From positions 1-39,304 of the forward strand of contig JAEUKR010000040.1 of the NCBI GenBank assembly GCA_016794245.1: a stretch of 39,304 bases of DNA, read 5' to 3'. The notes below the pieces were generated by a model. That model saw only the letters and a program-made list of their open reading frames with translations, did not search any database and had not been told where the DNA came from. Each line of letters begins with the position of its first letter. Position 1 is the stretch's first letter. The translations under genes and the position numbers were made by a program. Of the stretch, positions 1 to 7,224 are shown one piece after another. This DNA is from Caedimonas sp. GTDB lineage: Bacteria; Pseudomonadota; Alphaproteobacteria; Caedimonadales; Caedimonadaceae.

Positions 1-87
1 GTAGCCATCGTAGCCTGTATGCATAAATTACTGACTATCCTCAATGCCAGAATGTATAATTTTTATAATGGAAAAACTTTTTATTGA
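1..87 (+). mobile_element. IS110-family transposase, C-terminal fragment (runs off the left edge)
   Basis: The first 28 codons read to a TGA at 85-87 and contain the stretch VACMHKLLTILNA. This closely matches the conserved C-terminus of IS110/IS1111-type transposases as I know the family. These enzymes carry an N-terminal RuvC-like DEDD domain and a C-terminal transposase_20 domain, and only the last residues are visible here. The rest of the element would lie left of the window, which fits a contig breaking inside a repeated insertion sequence. The call rests on a short motif, so the family is likely rather than certain. Confidence 0.65.
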
Positions 88-106
88 ATCTTGAAAAAGA
101 CTGTTG

Positions 107-225
107 CTCCAAAAACCATTATTTTTTGAAGCATGGAGAGAAAGTTCAAGAACTTGTTAGTATTTTTAGGTTCTTTTTCAGGCTTTATCGTCCAATTTCT
201 GTGGAAGATTTAAGAGAATAACAGC
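107..225 (+). repeat. 119-bp terminal direct repeat, left copy
   Basis: This stretch recurs at 39172-39290 in the same orientation with 11 mismatches and no gaps, while the sequence on both outer sides differs. One plus-strand frame is open through both copies and ends in the same residues (LYRPISVEDLRE, stop at 219-221). Coding differences in the central part are conservative (R/K, I/V twice, otherwise silent). It therefore looks like the conserved 3' end of a repeated gene, probably of a mobile element, but I do not recognise the family. Confidence 0.8.
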
Positions 226-470
226 GATGTTTGATCAAACAGGCAGGTTTCTGCCTTCCAGCCATAAAAAACCTCACTTCCTTGATCGTTTAAAAGTTTG
301 ATCTTAGGTGAGGCAACACTTCTAGAACAGTTAGATTTTTCTTGAGGAAATGCGCCTTCTCGATCACCTGGTCGATGACGAACAGTGGCACAAGGAACCA
401 CTCGCGCGGGACGATGGGGTTTGCTTGTCCGAACATTTACAGTTTTTTTAGAGTGTGATTTCTCCACCAT
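210..470 (-). CDS. Hypothetical 86-aa protein, 3' end overlaps the repeat
   Basis: This is a small basic ORF with an AGGAAA about 11 bases before its ATG. I recognise no family; it has no membrane segment and is rich in Lys, Arg, Ser and Pro. Its last five codons lie inside the 119-bp repeat, so the original C-terminus may have been replaced when the repeat was inserted. It could be a truncated gene, or no gene at all. Confidence 0.3.
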   Translation of the reverse strand: MVEKSHSKKTVNVRTSKPHRPARVVPCATVRHRPGDREGAFPQEKSNCSRSVASPKIKLLNDQGSEVFYGWKAETCLFDQTSLLFS

Positions 471-544
471 TTATTTGTCCATTTCCTGTTTTAATTCAGG
501 CATTTCCAGAAAACATAACCTTGGTGTCCTTGGTCACGCAAAAT

Positions 545-586
545 CTAGTTGACTAGGAAACATTATTGATGTAGTTTACTAGTCAA
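545..586. promoter_or_regulatory. Probable MarR operator: inverted repeat upstream of the marR-type gene
   Basis: TTGACTAG at 549-556 is matched by its exact reverse complement CTAGTCAA at 579-586. The left half also lies in a near-palindrome (545-556, CTAGT/ACTAG arms) and the right half contains the perfect palindrome ACTAGT (578-583). MarR proteins are dimeric winged-helix repressors that usually bind such palindromes in their own promoter. The 549-554 hexamer also resembles a -35 box. Autoregulation is an inference from position and symmetry. Confidence 0.55.
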
Positions 587-602
587 CCAAATGGGGTGTG
601 CC

Positions 603-1064
603 ATGCAAGATAAAATCAATATCAGTTCACTAGAAGATCATACGGGGTATTGGCTCCGATGCGTCTCTAATTATGTCTCGCATGCCTTTGCCCGCAAGCT
701 CGCTGAAAAGGATGTAACTGTCGCTGAGTGGGCGCTCATGCGTGTGCTCTATGGACAAGAACTGCTTGCCCCCAGTCGTATTGCCGAACAAATGGGCATG
801 ACGAAAGGAGCTATCACCAAGCTTGTTGACCGACTGATTGCAAAGTCTCTTGTAGTCAGAGAAGCCTGTGCTGAGGATGGCCGAGCACAAACCATCCGCC
901 TAACCAAAAAGGGCGCTCAATTTATTCCAAAACTCGCAGCTCTTGCAGACCAGAATGACAAGGAGTGTTTTTTACACCTCTCTCATGATGATCAACAAAC
1001 ATTACAGCGAATTTTAAGAGGGCTGGCTTCTAAATTTGGCATCACCTCAGTAGCAATTGATTAA
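603..1064 (+). CDS. MarR family transcriptional regulator
   Basis: A 153-aa winged helix-turn-helix protein of normal MarR length. The HTH spans about residues 55-80 (IAEQMGMTKGAITKLVDRL) and the wing about 91-104 (EDGRAQTIRLTKKG), flanked by dimerisation helices. An in-frame ATG at 591 is possible, but the ATG at 603 has a GGGG-type ribosome site at the right distance and 591 has none. It precedes a DUF1398 gene and tag by short gaps, probably as one operon, and palindromic operator-like sequence lies directly upstream. MarR proteins typically derepress on binding phenolic or drug-like ligands; the ligand here is unknown. Confidence 0.9.
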   Translation: MQDKINISSLEDHTGYWLRCVSNYVSHAFARKLAEKDVTVAEWALMRVLYGQELLAPSRIAEQMGMTKGAITKLVDRLIAKSLVVREACAEDGRAQTIRLTKKGAQFIPKLAALADQNDKECFLHLSHDDQQTLQRILRGLASKFGITSVAID

Positions 1065-1085
1065 CACATCAAAAGGAGAAAATCG

Positions 1086-1487
1086 ATGAATGACCAACAA
1101 AAACAAATCGCGCAACAATGCAGACAGGGCGCTGAAGATAATACTATGCTTTTCCCTGAGATTGTAGCGCAACTCGTGCAAGCAGGTTTCGAGCGTTATG
1201 CCGTTGATTTCTGCAACGCAACAGTCACGCACTATCTTTCTTGTGGAGAAAGTCTCATTCTTGAAACACCCCGTGAAGAAACATCAATACCTGAGCATTT
1301 TGATGCCGACGCTGTTCAAGCTGCTATCAAAGAAGCTCAGATGAAGGTTGCGGGTTATAGTTACAAGAGCTTCCGTAAAAAGGTCATGGCGGCAGGATGC
1401 GTTGGATACACTGTCTCATTCTTGGGCAAGCGTGCAGTATATTTCGGTCGTACTGGCGAAACCTATGTTGAACATTTCCCACAGTAA
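1086..1487 (+). CDS. DUF1398 family protein (YbcV-like)
   Basis: A 133-aa soluble protein starting after an AAGGAG ribosome site (1072-1077), 21 bases after the MarR gene. Sequence and length fit the DUF1398 family: an N-terminal helical part, a central block with CNATVTHYLSCGESL, and a C-terminal block with the YSYKSFRKKVMAAGCVGYTV signature. Biochemical function is unknown for the family. Position between a MarR regulator and a DNA glycosylase suggests co-expression with both, which does not define a role. Confidence 0.8.
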   Translation: MNDQQKQIAQQCRQGAEDNTMLFPEIVAQLVQAGFERYAVDFCNATVTHYLSCGESLILETPREETSIPEHFDADAVQAAIKEAQMKVAGYSYKSFRKKVMAAGCVGYTVSFLGKRAVYFGRTGETYVEHFPQ

Positions 1488-1503
1488 CATGTGTATTTAG
1501 AAA

Positions 1504-2073
1504 ATGACGGATAAAACCCGCTGCCGTTGGTTGCCAGAAGGTAAACCAGACTACACTGAATATCACGACATAGAATGGGGCGTACCAGTGCATGACGACA
1601 AAAAACTGTTTGAGATGCTGATTTTGGAAGGCGCTCAAGCAGGTCTTAGCTGGTACACTATCCTCAAGCGTCGTGATGGCTACCGTCTAGCATTCAAGAA
1701 CTTGGACCCGTTAAAATGCGCGAAGTTGACGGATACTGAACTAGAGAAGGCACTTGCTAATGGCGATATTATCCGCAATCGATTAAAGGTGTTTTCGGTA
1801 CGCAAGAATGCGCAGGTATTCTTGGCAATTCAGAAGGAGTTCGGCTCGTTTGATGACTATCTATGGCGATTTGTAAATGGCAGGCCTATTGTGAATCGTC
1901 CGAAGAGTATGCAAGACATACCTTCCACCACGTCCATATCAGATGCTATTTCCAAAGACCTGAAAAAACGTGGCATGAGTTTTGTAGGGTCAACAATTAT
2001 TTACGCGTACATGCAGGCCGTCGGGATAGTAAATGACCATATGATCGGATGTTATCTCTGCGATAGCATTTAA
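1504..2073 (+). CDS. tag: DNA-3-methyladenine glycosylase I
   Basis: The 189-aa protein has the standard Tag length and hallmarks. It should excise 3-methyladenine from alkylated DNA as the first step of base excision repair. The zinc-binding residues of the family are visible as C7, H21, H179 and C183. The catalytic-pocket motif LEGAQAGLSW spans residues 41-50 with Glu42. The N-terminal RCRW and the HDIEWG block are also typical. It begins 16 bases after the DUF1398 gene and is probably the last gene of the marR operon. Confidence 0.93.
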   Translation: MTDKTRCRWLPEGKPDYTEYHDIEWGVPVHDDKKLFEMLILEGAQAGLSWYTILKRRDGYRLAFKNLDPLKCAKLTDTELEKALANGDIIRNRLKVFSVRKNAQVFLAIQKEFGSFDDYLWRFVNGRPIVNRPKSMQDIPSTTSISDAISKDLKKRGMSFVGSTIIYAYMQAVGIVNDHMIGCYLCDSI

Positions 2074-2149
2074 TAAAACAGCTGCATTCGGTAGAATACA
2101 CATTCTATTTTCTACTTCTGGCTGAAACGCGCTAAAAAAGAACAAAACT

Positions 2150-2489
2150 TGTTGGATTATTCTCACGGATGTTACCAAAATACGTCCAAAATGTTATCAA
2201 TTCACAGTTATTGATGACTAAACCTCTTGCAGAACCGGATATGGCGTCGGGATTTTTAGGCAAAAGCATCTGCCAGATACAGGTTATGTAACAGGTCTAT
2301 TGTACCCGTTTACGTGTCTTGCGCTTATATCCAGCAAAAACGGTTGCAAATGCTGTGCTCTTCTTTAGTGAAGTTTTAAGTGCGTTACCCTTTCCAATTC
2401 AACGTATTCGGACAGACTGGGGTATTGAGTTTTTTAACGATGCTTTGCAAGAAGAACTTATGGTTCATTGGTCAATTTTTGTTCGATGA
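2150..2489 (+). pseudogene. IS481-family transposase fragment, interrupted by 82 bp
   Basis: Two pieces of one DDE integrase core can be read. 2168-2218 gives DVTKIRPKCYQFTVIDD and then a stop. 2301-2489 gives CTRLRVLRLYP, then PFPIQRIRTDWGIEFF and ELMVH, then TGA. In intact IS481 transposases the first piece runs directly into the second (VIDDCTR...), so 2219-2300 looks like an 82-bp out-of-frame insertion. The third acidic catalytic residue and both element ends are missing, so this is a dead relic. The rest of 2074-2554 shows no gene that I can support. Confidence 0.8.
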
Positions 2490-2554
2490 TTCTTAAAAAC
2501 CTGTATCAAATTTTAGCAGATGTTGACAGCGAATGTGGTTCGAGTGTGTGATTT

Positions 2555-2956
2555 TTATTTCACCTCAGGATATTCGTCTGGTCGCGCCTGATAATAACCG
2601 ATGCTTTTATTGTCGGAGTCCATTTCGACATAAGCATTATAAACGCGCCTCTCAAAACCACCCTTTTCGTCTTTCTTCTTGAGGCGGGCATCTTCACACT
2701 CTTGATAAGATAAACCCTGAGCAAGACTTAGAGCATGGATCACTTCCAATAGATCGGCAAGCTCTTCTTTGACGGCGCTTCGGTTTCTTGCTTGTACCAC
2801 TTCTTTTGCCTCTTCTAAAAGCTTGTCCTTCAGACGTTTTACATATTCATCTGTTTCCATTACACGTTCGAAAGCAAAAATATTATCTTTTCGCATGATA
2901 TCTGGCAACTTATCTCGAATCAATTTATCTACTTTAAAACGATATCTTTGGGTCAT
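2555..2956 (-). CDS. MazG-like nucleoside triphosphate pyrophosphohydrolase
   Basis: A 133-aa protein with the all-alpha NTP pyrophosphatase fold. The N-terminal block KVDKLIRDKLPDIM is typical of the phosphoribosyl-ATP pyrophosphatase-like branch. The metal-binding acidic motifs are EEAKE (residues 48-52) and EELADLLE (64-71). Such enzymes hydrolyse non-canonical or excess NTPs to NMP and pyrophosphate. The exact substrate is not readable. It sits alone between the IS481 relic and the acetyltransferase pair. It is not HisE, since no his genes are nearby and the N-terminal extension differs. Confidence 0.8.
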   Translation of the reverse strand: MTQRYRFKVDKLIRDKLPDIMRKDNIFAFERVMETDEYVKRLKDKLLEEAKEVVQARNRSAVKEELADLLEVIHALSLAQGLSYQECEDARLKKKDEKGGFERRVYNAYVEMDSDNKSIGYYQARPDEYPEVK

Positions 2957-3155
2957 GAACTACGCCACCAAATCGATTCTATCATGATGTGAATCTAGAC
3001 AGGAAAATGTACCGTCTGATCAGAATTGTTAAAAACCCTGTGAGTGACACCGGACGGAACAACATAGCATTATTCTTGTGTAACATATATTCTTTCCATC
3101 AAAAATGAGGTGCGGTTTTTATTGAAATACATTAGTTCAGCAAAATGTTTTTCTG

Positions 3156-3692
3156 TCAGCATGTTCTTAGCATCCACGTGATCTTACCATTATTTACTTT
3201 TTTGATTGTTTTAAAGCCTGCTTTCTCATAAGCGCGAAGGGCAAATGTATTGGCAGTGTCTGGATCAACAAACACATGATCGAAATGTTTGAAAACGTGA
3301 AGTTTCAGACATATTTCCAGCGCTTTTGAACCTATGCCTTTGCCAGTGAACTCGGGCTCGCCGATATACCAATCGAGGGCAGCACAAGATTGTGGTAAGT
3401 CTGACGTTTCATATCCTTGTTCATGTGGAAAATCATGTGCGCTGTAGTATTGAATGTAGCCAATCGGTTTTTGATCCATAGAGATGATATAAGCGTGCAT
3501 CGGTTTCTCGATCATCTGTTCTTGCAGTTTGAATCGCTTATATCCTTTAACATAATCGCCGTATTTCTCCCAAATTAATTCAGGTGTCCACTTTACATCG
3601 CGGCTCCACCAGGATTTGACGTGAGGGGCCTCTAACCACTTCAACAGGAGCGGGAAGTGCAATTCAGTGAGAGGCTCAAAGGTGATGCTCAT
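3156..3692 (-). CDS. GNAT acetyltransferase, aminoglycoside 6'-N-acetyltransferase-like
   Basis: The 178-aa protein has the layout of AAC(6')-I-type GNAT enzymes: an N-terminal WLEAPHVKSWW block, the PIGYIQYY strand, the acetyl-CoA pyrophosphate loop TGKGIG (about residues 116-121), and a C-terminal NTFALRAYEKAGF helix. The ATG at 3692 was chosen because it overlaps the stop of the upstream CatB-type gene as ATGA, so the two genes are translationally coupled; an ATG at 3719 is also open. It probably transfers acetyl from acetyl-CoA to an amine. Aminoglycoside specificity is a family-level inference. Confidence 0.8.
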   Translation of the reverse strand: MSITFEPLTELHFPLLLKWLEAPHVKSWWSRDVKWTPELIWEKYGDYVKGYKRFKLQEQMIEKPMHAYIISMDQKPIGYIQYYSAHDFPHEQGYETSDLPQSCAALDWYIGEPEFTGKGIGSKALEICLKLHVFKHFDHVFVDPDTANTFALRAYEKAGFKTIKKVNNGKITWMLRTC

Positions 3693-4339
3693 AAGGCGCC
3701 TTCCTGAAATTTTTTCCACAAAGCCTCAACATCGGCAGACCTTAAGTCATTCAGGTTTCTCTTCAACGTTTCAAGATCCCAATTCCACCATCTGACTTGA
3801 AGGAGTTTTTCGATCTCCTTATCTGAAAACCTTTTCTTGATAAGGCGCGCAGGATTGCCGCCCCAAATTTCATAAGGATCCACATTTTTTGTAACCACTG
3901 CCCGAGCAGCAATCACCGCACCATCGGCAATTTTGACACCAGGCATAATCAAGGCTTCAGCGCCAATCCACACATCATTTCCGATAACTGTATCGCCTTT
4001 GCGCTTGTGTCCTTTCGGAGGGACGGTTTTGTAGCCATCGAAATCTTCATCAAAACAATCCAGAGGGTAAGCAGCAATCCAGTTGTAGTTATGCCCTTGA
4101 GTGCCGCCCATCATGAACTTAACACCCGTGGCAATCGAGCAAAAACTGCCAATGATGAGGCGGTCTGTTTCGTGATCTGCTCGATGATTATCCAAATCAT
4201 CCAGATACATCACGCATTCTTCAAAAGTCTTGCCATGATAGTACCCTGAATAATAAGAATAATTACCTACAATAATGTGACGACATTTAATATGGTCTTT
4301 GATGAAAATAGATTCTCGATAATTCTTAAAAAACATCAT
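3689..4339 (-). CDS. CatB-type (xenobiotic) O-acetyltransferase
   Basis: The 216-aa protein matches type-B chloramphenicol/xenobiotic acetyltransferases along its length. It has the N-terminal VGNYSYYSGYYHG block, IGSFCSI, the catalytic His83 within GGTQGHNYNW, hexapeptide repeats forming the left-handed beta helix (about residues 115-150), and the GGNPARLIKKRF and WWNWDLE blocks. These trimeric enzymes acetylate chloramphenicol or other hydroxyl-bearing antibiotics. It is followed by the GNAT gene with a 4-base overlap, and its start overlaps the stop of a 32-codon ORF. The actual substrate is unproven. Confidence 0.85.
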   Translation of the reverse strand: MMFFKNYRESIFIKDHIKCRHIIVGNYSYYSGYYHGKTFEECVMYLDDLDNHRADHETDRLIIGSFCSIATGVKFMMGGTQGHNYNWIAAYPLDCFDEDFDGYKTVPPKGHKRKGDTVIGNDVWIGAEALIMPGVKIADGAVIAARAVVTKNVDPYEIWGGNPARLIKKRFSDKEIEKLLQVRWWNWDLETLKRNLNDLRSADVEALWKKFQEGAL

Positions 4340-4434
4340 GCAGCTACCTTTTTCATCTTGGTTAAGCTTTTAATAAACAACATAAACTGATCTGTATTTA
4401 GTTCAATTGCTGAAATATATTCTTTTTCAGTCAT
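4336..4434 (-). CDS. 32-aa upstream ORF coupled to the CatB-type gene
   Basis: An ATG at 4434 opens a 32-codon frame that ends in a TGA overlapping the ATGATG start of the CatB-type gene. A stop immediately precedes its ATG, so it is complete as read. There is no strong ribosome site. It could be a leader peptide, a coupled small protein, or the remnant of a longer gene; I recognise no family. Confidence 0.3.
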   Translation of the reverse strand: MTEKEYISAIELNTDQFMLFIKSLTKMKKVAA

Positions 4435-4538
4435 CTAGATAATTTTTGCTGCCTGTTTAACAGGTTTCGTGCCTTCAGGGAACAAGCTGGATATTTGGCT
4501 CGTTTGTCACCCTCGATTTTGATCGTAAATTGCTGTAA

Positions 4539-4544
4539 TATAAT
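4539..4544 (+). promoter_or_regulatory. Likely -10 element of the holA promoter
   Basis: A perfect TATAAT lies 38 bases before the holA start codon in the space that separates it from the divergent acetyltransferase genes. No good -35 hexamer is visible at 16-18 bases, so this is a tentative promoter call. Confidence 0.35.
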
Positions 4545-4582
4545 CTATCACACTGCAAGACTGAAGAATTATTAAACATATC

Positions 4583-5581
4583 ATGAAACTTTCTTCGATT
4601 TTACCATGGGTTCAAAAAACGGCGCCGTCTCAAAAAGCTGTTTTATTTTTTGGCTTTCATGAAGAATTAATTTCTTACAGGCTCAAATGTCTTCAAAACC
4701 ATTATTCAGGCCAGGATTTTCAGATTGTTCATGCAGTTTCTGGATCTGAAATGATTGATCACCTTCATAGCTCCCAAAGTCTGTTTGAATCAAATTCTTT
4801 TAAGAAATGTATTGTTTATCAAAATATTACAGATACGTTAATGAAAACGTATGACTTTATTACTCCTCTTCTAACGAGTCCTCATATTCTTTTACTGTCC
4901 TCTCATAAATTAAATTCTCGATCTAAACTTGTGGCTTCTCTTCAAGCACATAAACAAACAGCTGTTATCCCCTGTTATGATGTTGATTTATCAGAAATTT
5001 CGCAAGTCATAGCATCTTATGCAGATAAAATATCTTTAAAAGTTGATTCTTCGGCACGGCAATATTTAACATGTTTTTTAAGCGCTCAATTAGAAGCGTT
5101 TTTCCCGACTATGGAAATGCTTGCACTTTATGGAGATTCTCATCTTTTGAGTGAAAAGGATATACGAAACGCATTAAAGGGGCTTTCTTCATCTATGATT
5201 GACGACTTTAACCAACATTTTTTTCTCGGCAATCTCTCTGCCTTACACTATCTTTTAGAGGATGTTGAATCCTCAGACTGGATTTCCTTGATCCGGCAAT
5301 TACTCCAAGATGTTACAACATTAATGTCTTTTCAGATATACCAAGTAATGCCGTCACTTTTAAAAGAATTTTGGATGAGGGGAGATGTTAAATTTTCCTA
5401 TTCTCGAATTCCCTTATACCAAAAATGCCTGAAAGATTGGTCTTTAGAAAGATGCGGTTCTGTTCTCGAACAACTTTTGAGATTAGAGACACGCTTAAAA
5501 TCTACACCGCCGTTTTGCCTCACAGAAATTTATCATCTTTTATTAAGCCTTTCAGACGGCCAACGAAAGATTCGTCAATAA
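4583..5581 (+). CDS. holA: DNA polymerase III delta subunit
   Basis: The 332-aa protein has the length and pattern of a divergent HolA: an N-terminal RecA-like fold with VLFFGFHEELISYRL, then a central helical lid and a C-terminal collar-type helical region. HolA opens the beta clamp within the clamp loader. The position next to parB is where alphaproteobacteria often keep holA, which supports the call. Unlike the usual codirectional order it is convergent with parB, and the two coding ends overlap by 30 bases. No clear ribosome site precedes the ATG. Similarity is weak, so the context carries part of the weight. Confidence 0.65.
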   Translation: MKLSSILPWVQKTAPSQKAVLFFGFHEELISYRLKCLQNHYSGQDFQIVHAVSGSEMIDHLHSSQSLFESNSFKKCIVYQNITDTLMKTYDFITPLLTSPHILLLSSHKLNSRSKLVASLQAHKQTAVIPCYDVDLSEISQVIASYADKISLKVDSSARQYLTCFLSAQLEAFFPTMEMLALYGDSHLLSEKDIRNALKGLSSSMIDDFNQHFFLGNLSALHYLLEDVESSDWISLIRQLLQDVTTLMSFQIYQVMPSLLKEFWMRGDVKFSYSRIPLYQKCLKDWSLERCGSVLEQLLRLETRLKSTPPFCLTEIYHLLLSLSDGQRKIRQ

Positions 5582-6433
5582 AATGTCGAGTTGTTCAAGT
5601 GAATGAAAATGAATATTGAGAACCCCCGAACCATTGGGTTTCAAATCAAGGTTAACTTTCAAATGAAGTTTCTCGGTTAATCTTTGAATAAGTCCTTTAA
5701 TATCATTATCGTTTTCAGGCAAAAAATTTATTCTTTCGATTTTTGAAACTTTTTGACCACGTTGAACAAGTTTTTCAGTTTGACGTACATTCAATCCGTT
5801 TCGAATGATTTTTTGAAGCAGTTCTTGTGGAAACTCTGAATTAATCAAGGCACGTGCATGACCTGCTGTAATTTTACCTTTTTTCAATGCTTCCTTCACT
5901 TCTTCACCAAGAGAGAGAAGTCTTACTGAATTTGCAATATAGCTGCGGCTTTTCCCCAGAGCTTGAGCCAGATCATCTTGCGTATATTGGAACTCATCCA
6001 TGAGACGCTTGAAGCCCTGCGCTTCTTCAAGAGGATTAAGATCATGGCGCTGAATATTCTCAATCAAGCCCGTTTCAAGAGCTTCTAAATCGCTCATTTC
6101 TCGAACGATTGCGGGAATTTCGGCGAAACCAGCCTCTTTGGCAGCACGCCACCGCCGCTCTCCCGCAACAATTTCATAGTTTGCTAACCCGTGGTGAACG
6201 GGACGCACTAAAATCGGTTGAATAACTCCTTTCTCCCGAACAGACGCAATCAAAGAGTCAAGGGATTCTTGATCGAAAGATTCTCTTGGTTGATAGCGTC
6301 CTGGCGCGAGTTCATGAATCGAGACAATACGAATTGACTGATTCTCTTCTCCTGTACCTATTAAAGGATCTGAACCCAGAAGCGCCTCAAGGCCTCTCCC
6401 CAAGGATTTACTCGTCGTTGACGATTGCGACAT
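5552..6433 (-). CDS. parB: Chromosome partitioning protein ParB
   Basis: ParB is the CTP-dependent clamp that loads at parS and spreads on DNA for origin segregation. The 293-aa product starts with the conserved SLGRGLEALLG region that contacts ParA. It continues with the catalytic core (VRPVHHGLANYEIVAGERRW and LIENIQRHDLNPLEEA), the helix-turn-helix (TQDDLAQALGKSRSYIANS) and a C-terminal dimerisation domain. The ATG at 6433 has GGAGG at good spacing, which decides it over the ATG at 6448. The start lies inside the end of parA, so the two are coupled. A perfect parS site lies 1.4 kb upstream in rsmG. Confidence 0.96.
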   Translation of the reverse strand: MSQSSTTSKSLGRGLEALLGSDPLIGTGEENQSIRIVSIHELAPGRYQPRESFDQESLDSLIASVREKGVIQPILVRPVHHGLANYEIVAGERRWRAAKEAGFAEIPAIVREMSDLEALETGLIENIQRHDLNPLEEAQGFKRLMDEFQYTQDDLAQALGKSRSYIANSVRLLSLGEEVKEALKKGKITAGHARALINSEFPQELLQKIIRNGLNVRQTEKLVQRGQKVSKIERINFLPENDNDIKGLIQRLTEKLHLKVNLDLKPNGSGVLNIHFHSLEQLDILLTNLSLAV

Positions 6434-7205
6434 TTTTCCATCCTCCATCTTTTTTCAATATCTCTCTTGCCAACCGCATATAAGCAAGCGAACCAATACT
6501 CTTGACATCATAAATAAGAACGGGCATCCCATGAGACGGCGCTTCAGACACCTTGACGTTTCTTGGAATCATCGTCTCAAAAACATAATCTTGAAAATGT
6601 TGCCTCACATCCTGAGCCACCTGATCGCATAACGCATTTCTTTTATCATACATCGTAAGAGCAATTCCAAACAGATTTAAAGAAGGATTCAAACGCGCCT
6701 GGATGCGTTTAATGGTGTTAAGAAGTTGACTCAGTCCCTCAAGGGCATAAAACTCGCACTGCAATGGCACAATAACATCACTTGCAGCGACAAGGGAATT
6801 TAAGGTCAGAAAGCCTAATGAGGGGGGACAATCAATGAGAATATAATCATATTTTGAACAAGCATTCTCAAGAGCACGGTGAAGTCGAAATTCTCGTTCC
6901 GATACAGAGACCAATTCAACTTCAGCCCCTGCCAAATCAGGAGAAGCAATGATTAATTCAAGTCCTGGGATTTTCGTTTGAATAGTCAATCTTTCAAAAC
7001 CTATATCAGAAAGAAGAAGATCGTAAGTGCCTTTTTTTCGTTCTCGTCCATAAATCCCTAACCCTGTACTTGCATTCCCTTGAGGATCCATATCGATAAG
7101 TAAAACTTTTTTTTGTACCGCCGCAAGAGCTGTTGCAAGATTGATTGTTGTTGTGGTCTTGCCTACACCTCCTTTTTGATTTGCAAGTGCAATAATTTTC
7201 ATCAA
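6408..7205 (-). CDS. parA: Chromosome partitioning ATPase ParA
   Basis: The 265-aa protein has the deviant Walker A motif (QKGGVGKTTTTINLA, about residues 10-24), the A' motif LLIDMDPQGNASTGLG and the Walker B motif DYILIDCPPSLG. It is the Soj/ParA type without an N-terminal DNA-binding domain, as expected for the chromosomal system. It forms the nucleoid-bound ATPase gradient that moves ParB-parS complexes. It is followed by parB with a 26-base overlap and preceded by rsmG with a 19-base gap. Confidence 0.97.
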   Translation of the reverse strand: MMKIIALANQKGGVGKTTTTINLATALAAVQKKVLLIDMDPQGNASTGLGIYGRERKKGTYDLLLSDIGFERLTIQTKIPGLELIIASPDLAGAEVELVSVSEREFRLHRALENACSKYDYILIDCPPSLGFLTLNSLVAASDVIVPLQCEFYALEGLSQLLNTIKRIQARLNPSLNLFGIALTMYDKRNALCDQVAQDVRQHFQDYVFETMIPRNVKVSEAPSHGMPVLIYDVKSIGSLAYMRLAREILKKDGGWKNVAIVNDE

Positions 7206-7224
7206 TCCATTCTCTCTTTTATCT

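Noticed and set aside
2957-3155. Possible gene or transposase fragment between the MazG-like and GNAT genes
   Set aside because: No frame with family-like residues or ribosome site could be supported in either strand.
4452-4464. CCTGT-TTA-ACAGG hairpin as an attenuator for the acetyltransferase operon
   Set aside because: It lies before the leader ORF on the minus strand, has a 5-base stem and no T-run or competing stem that I could find.
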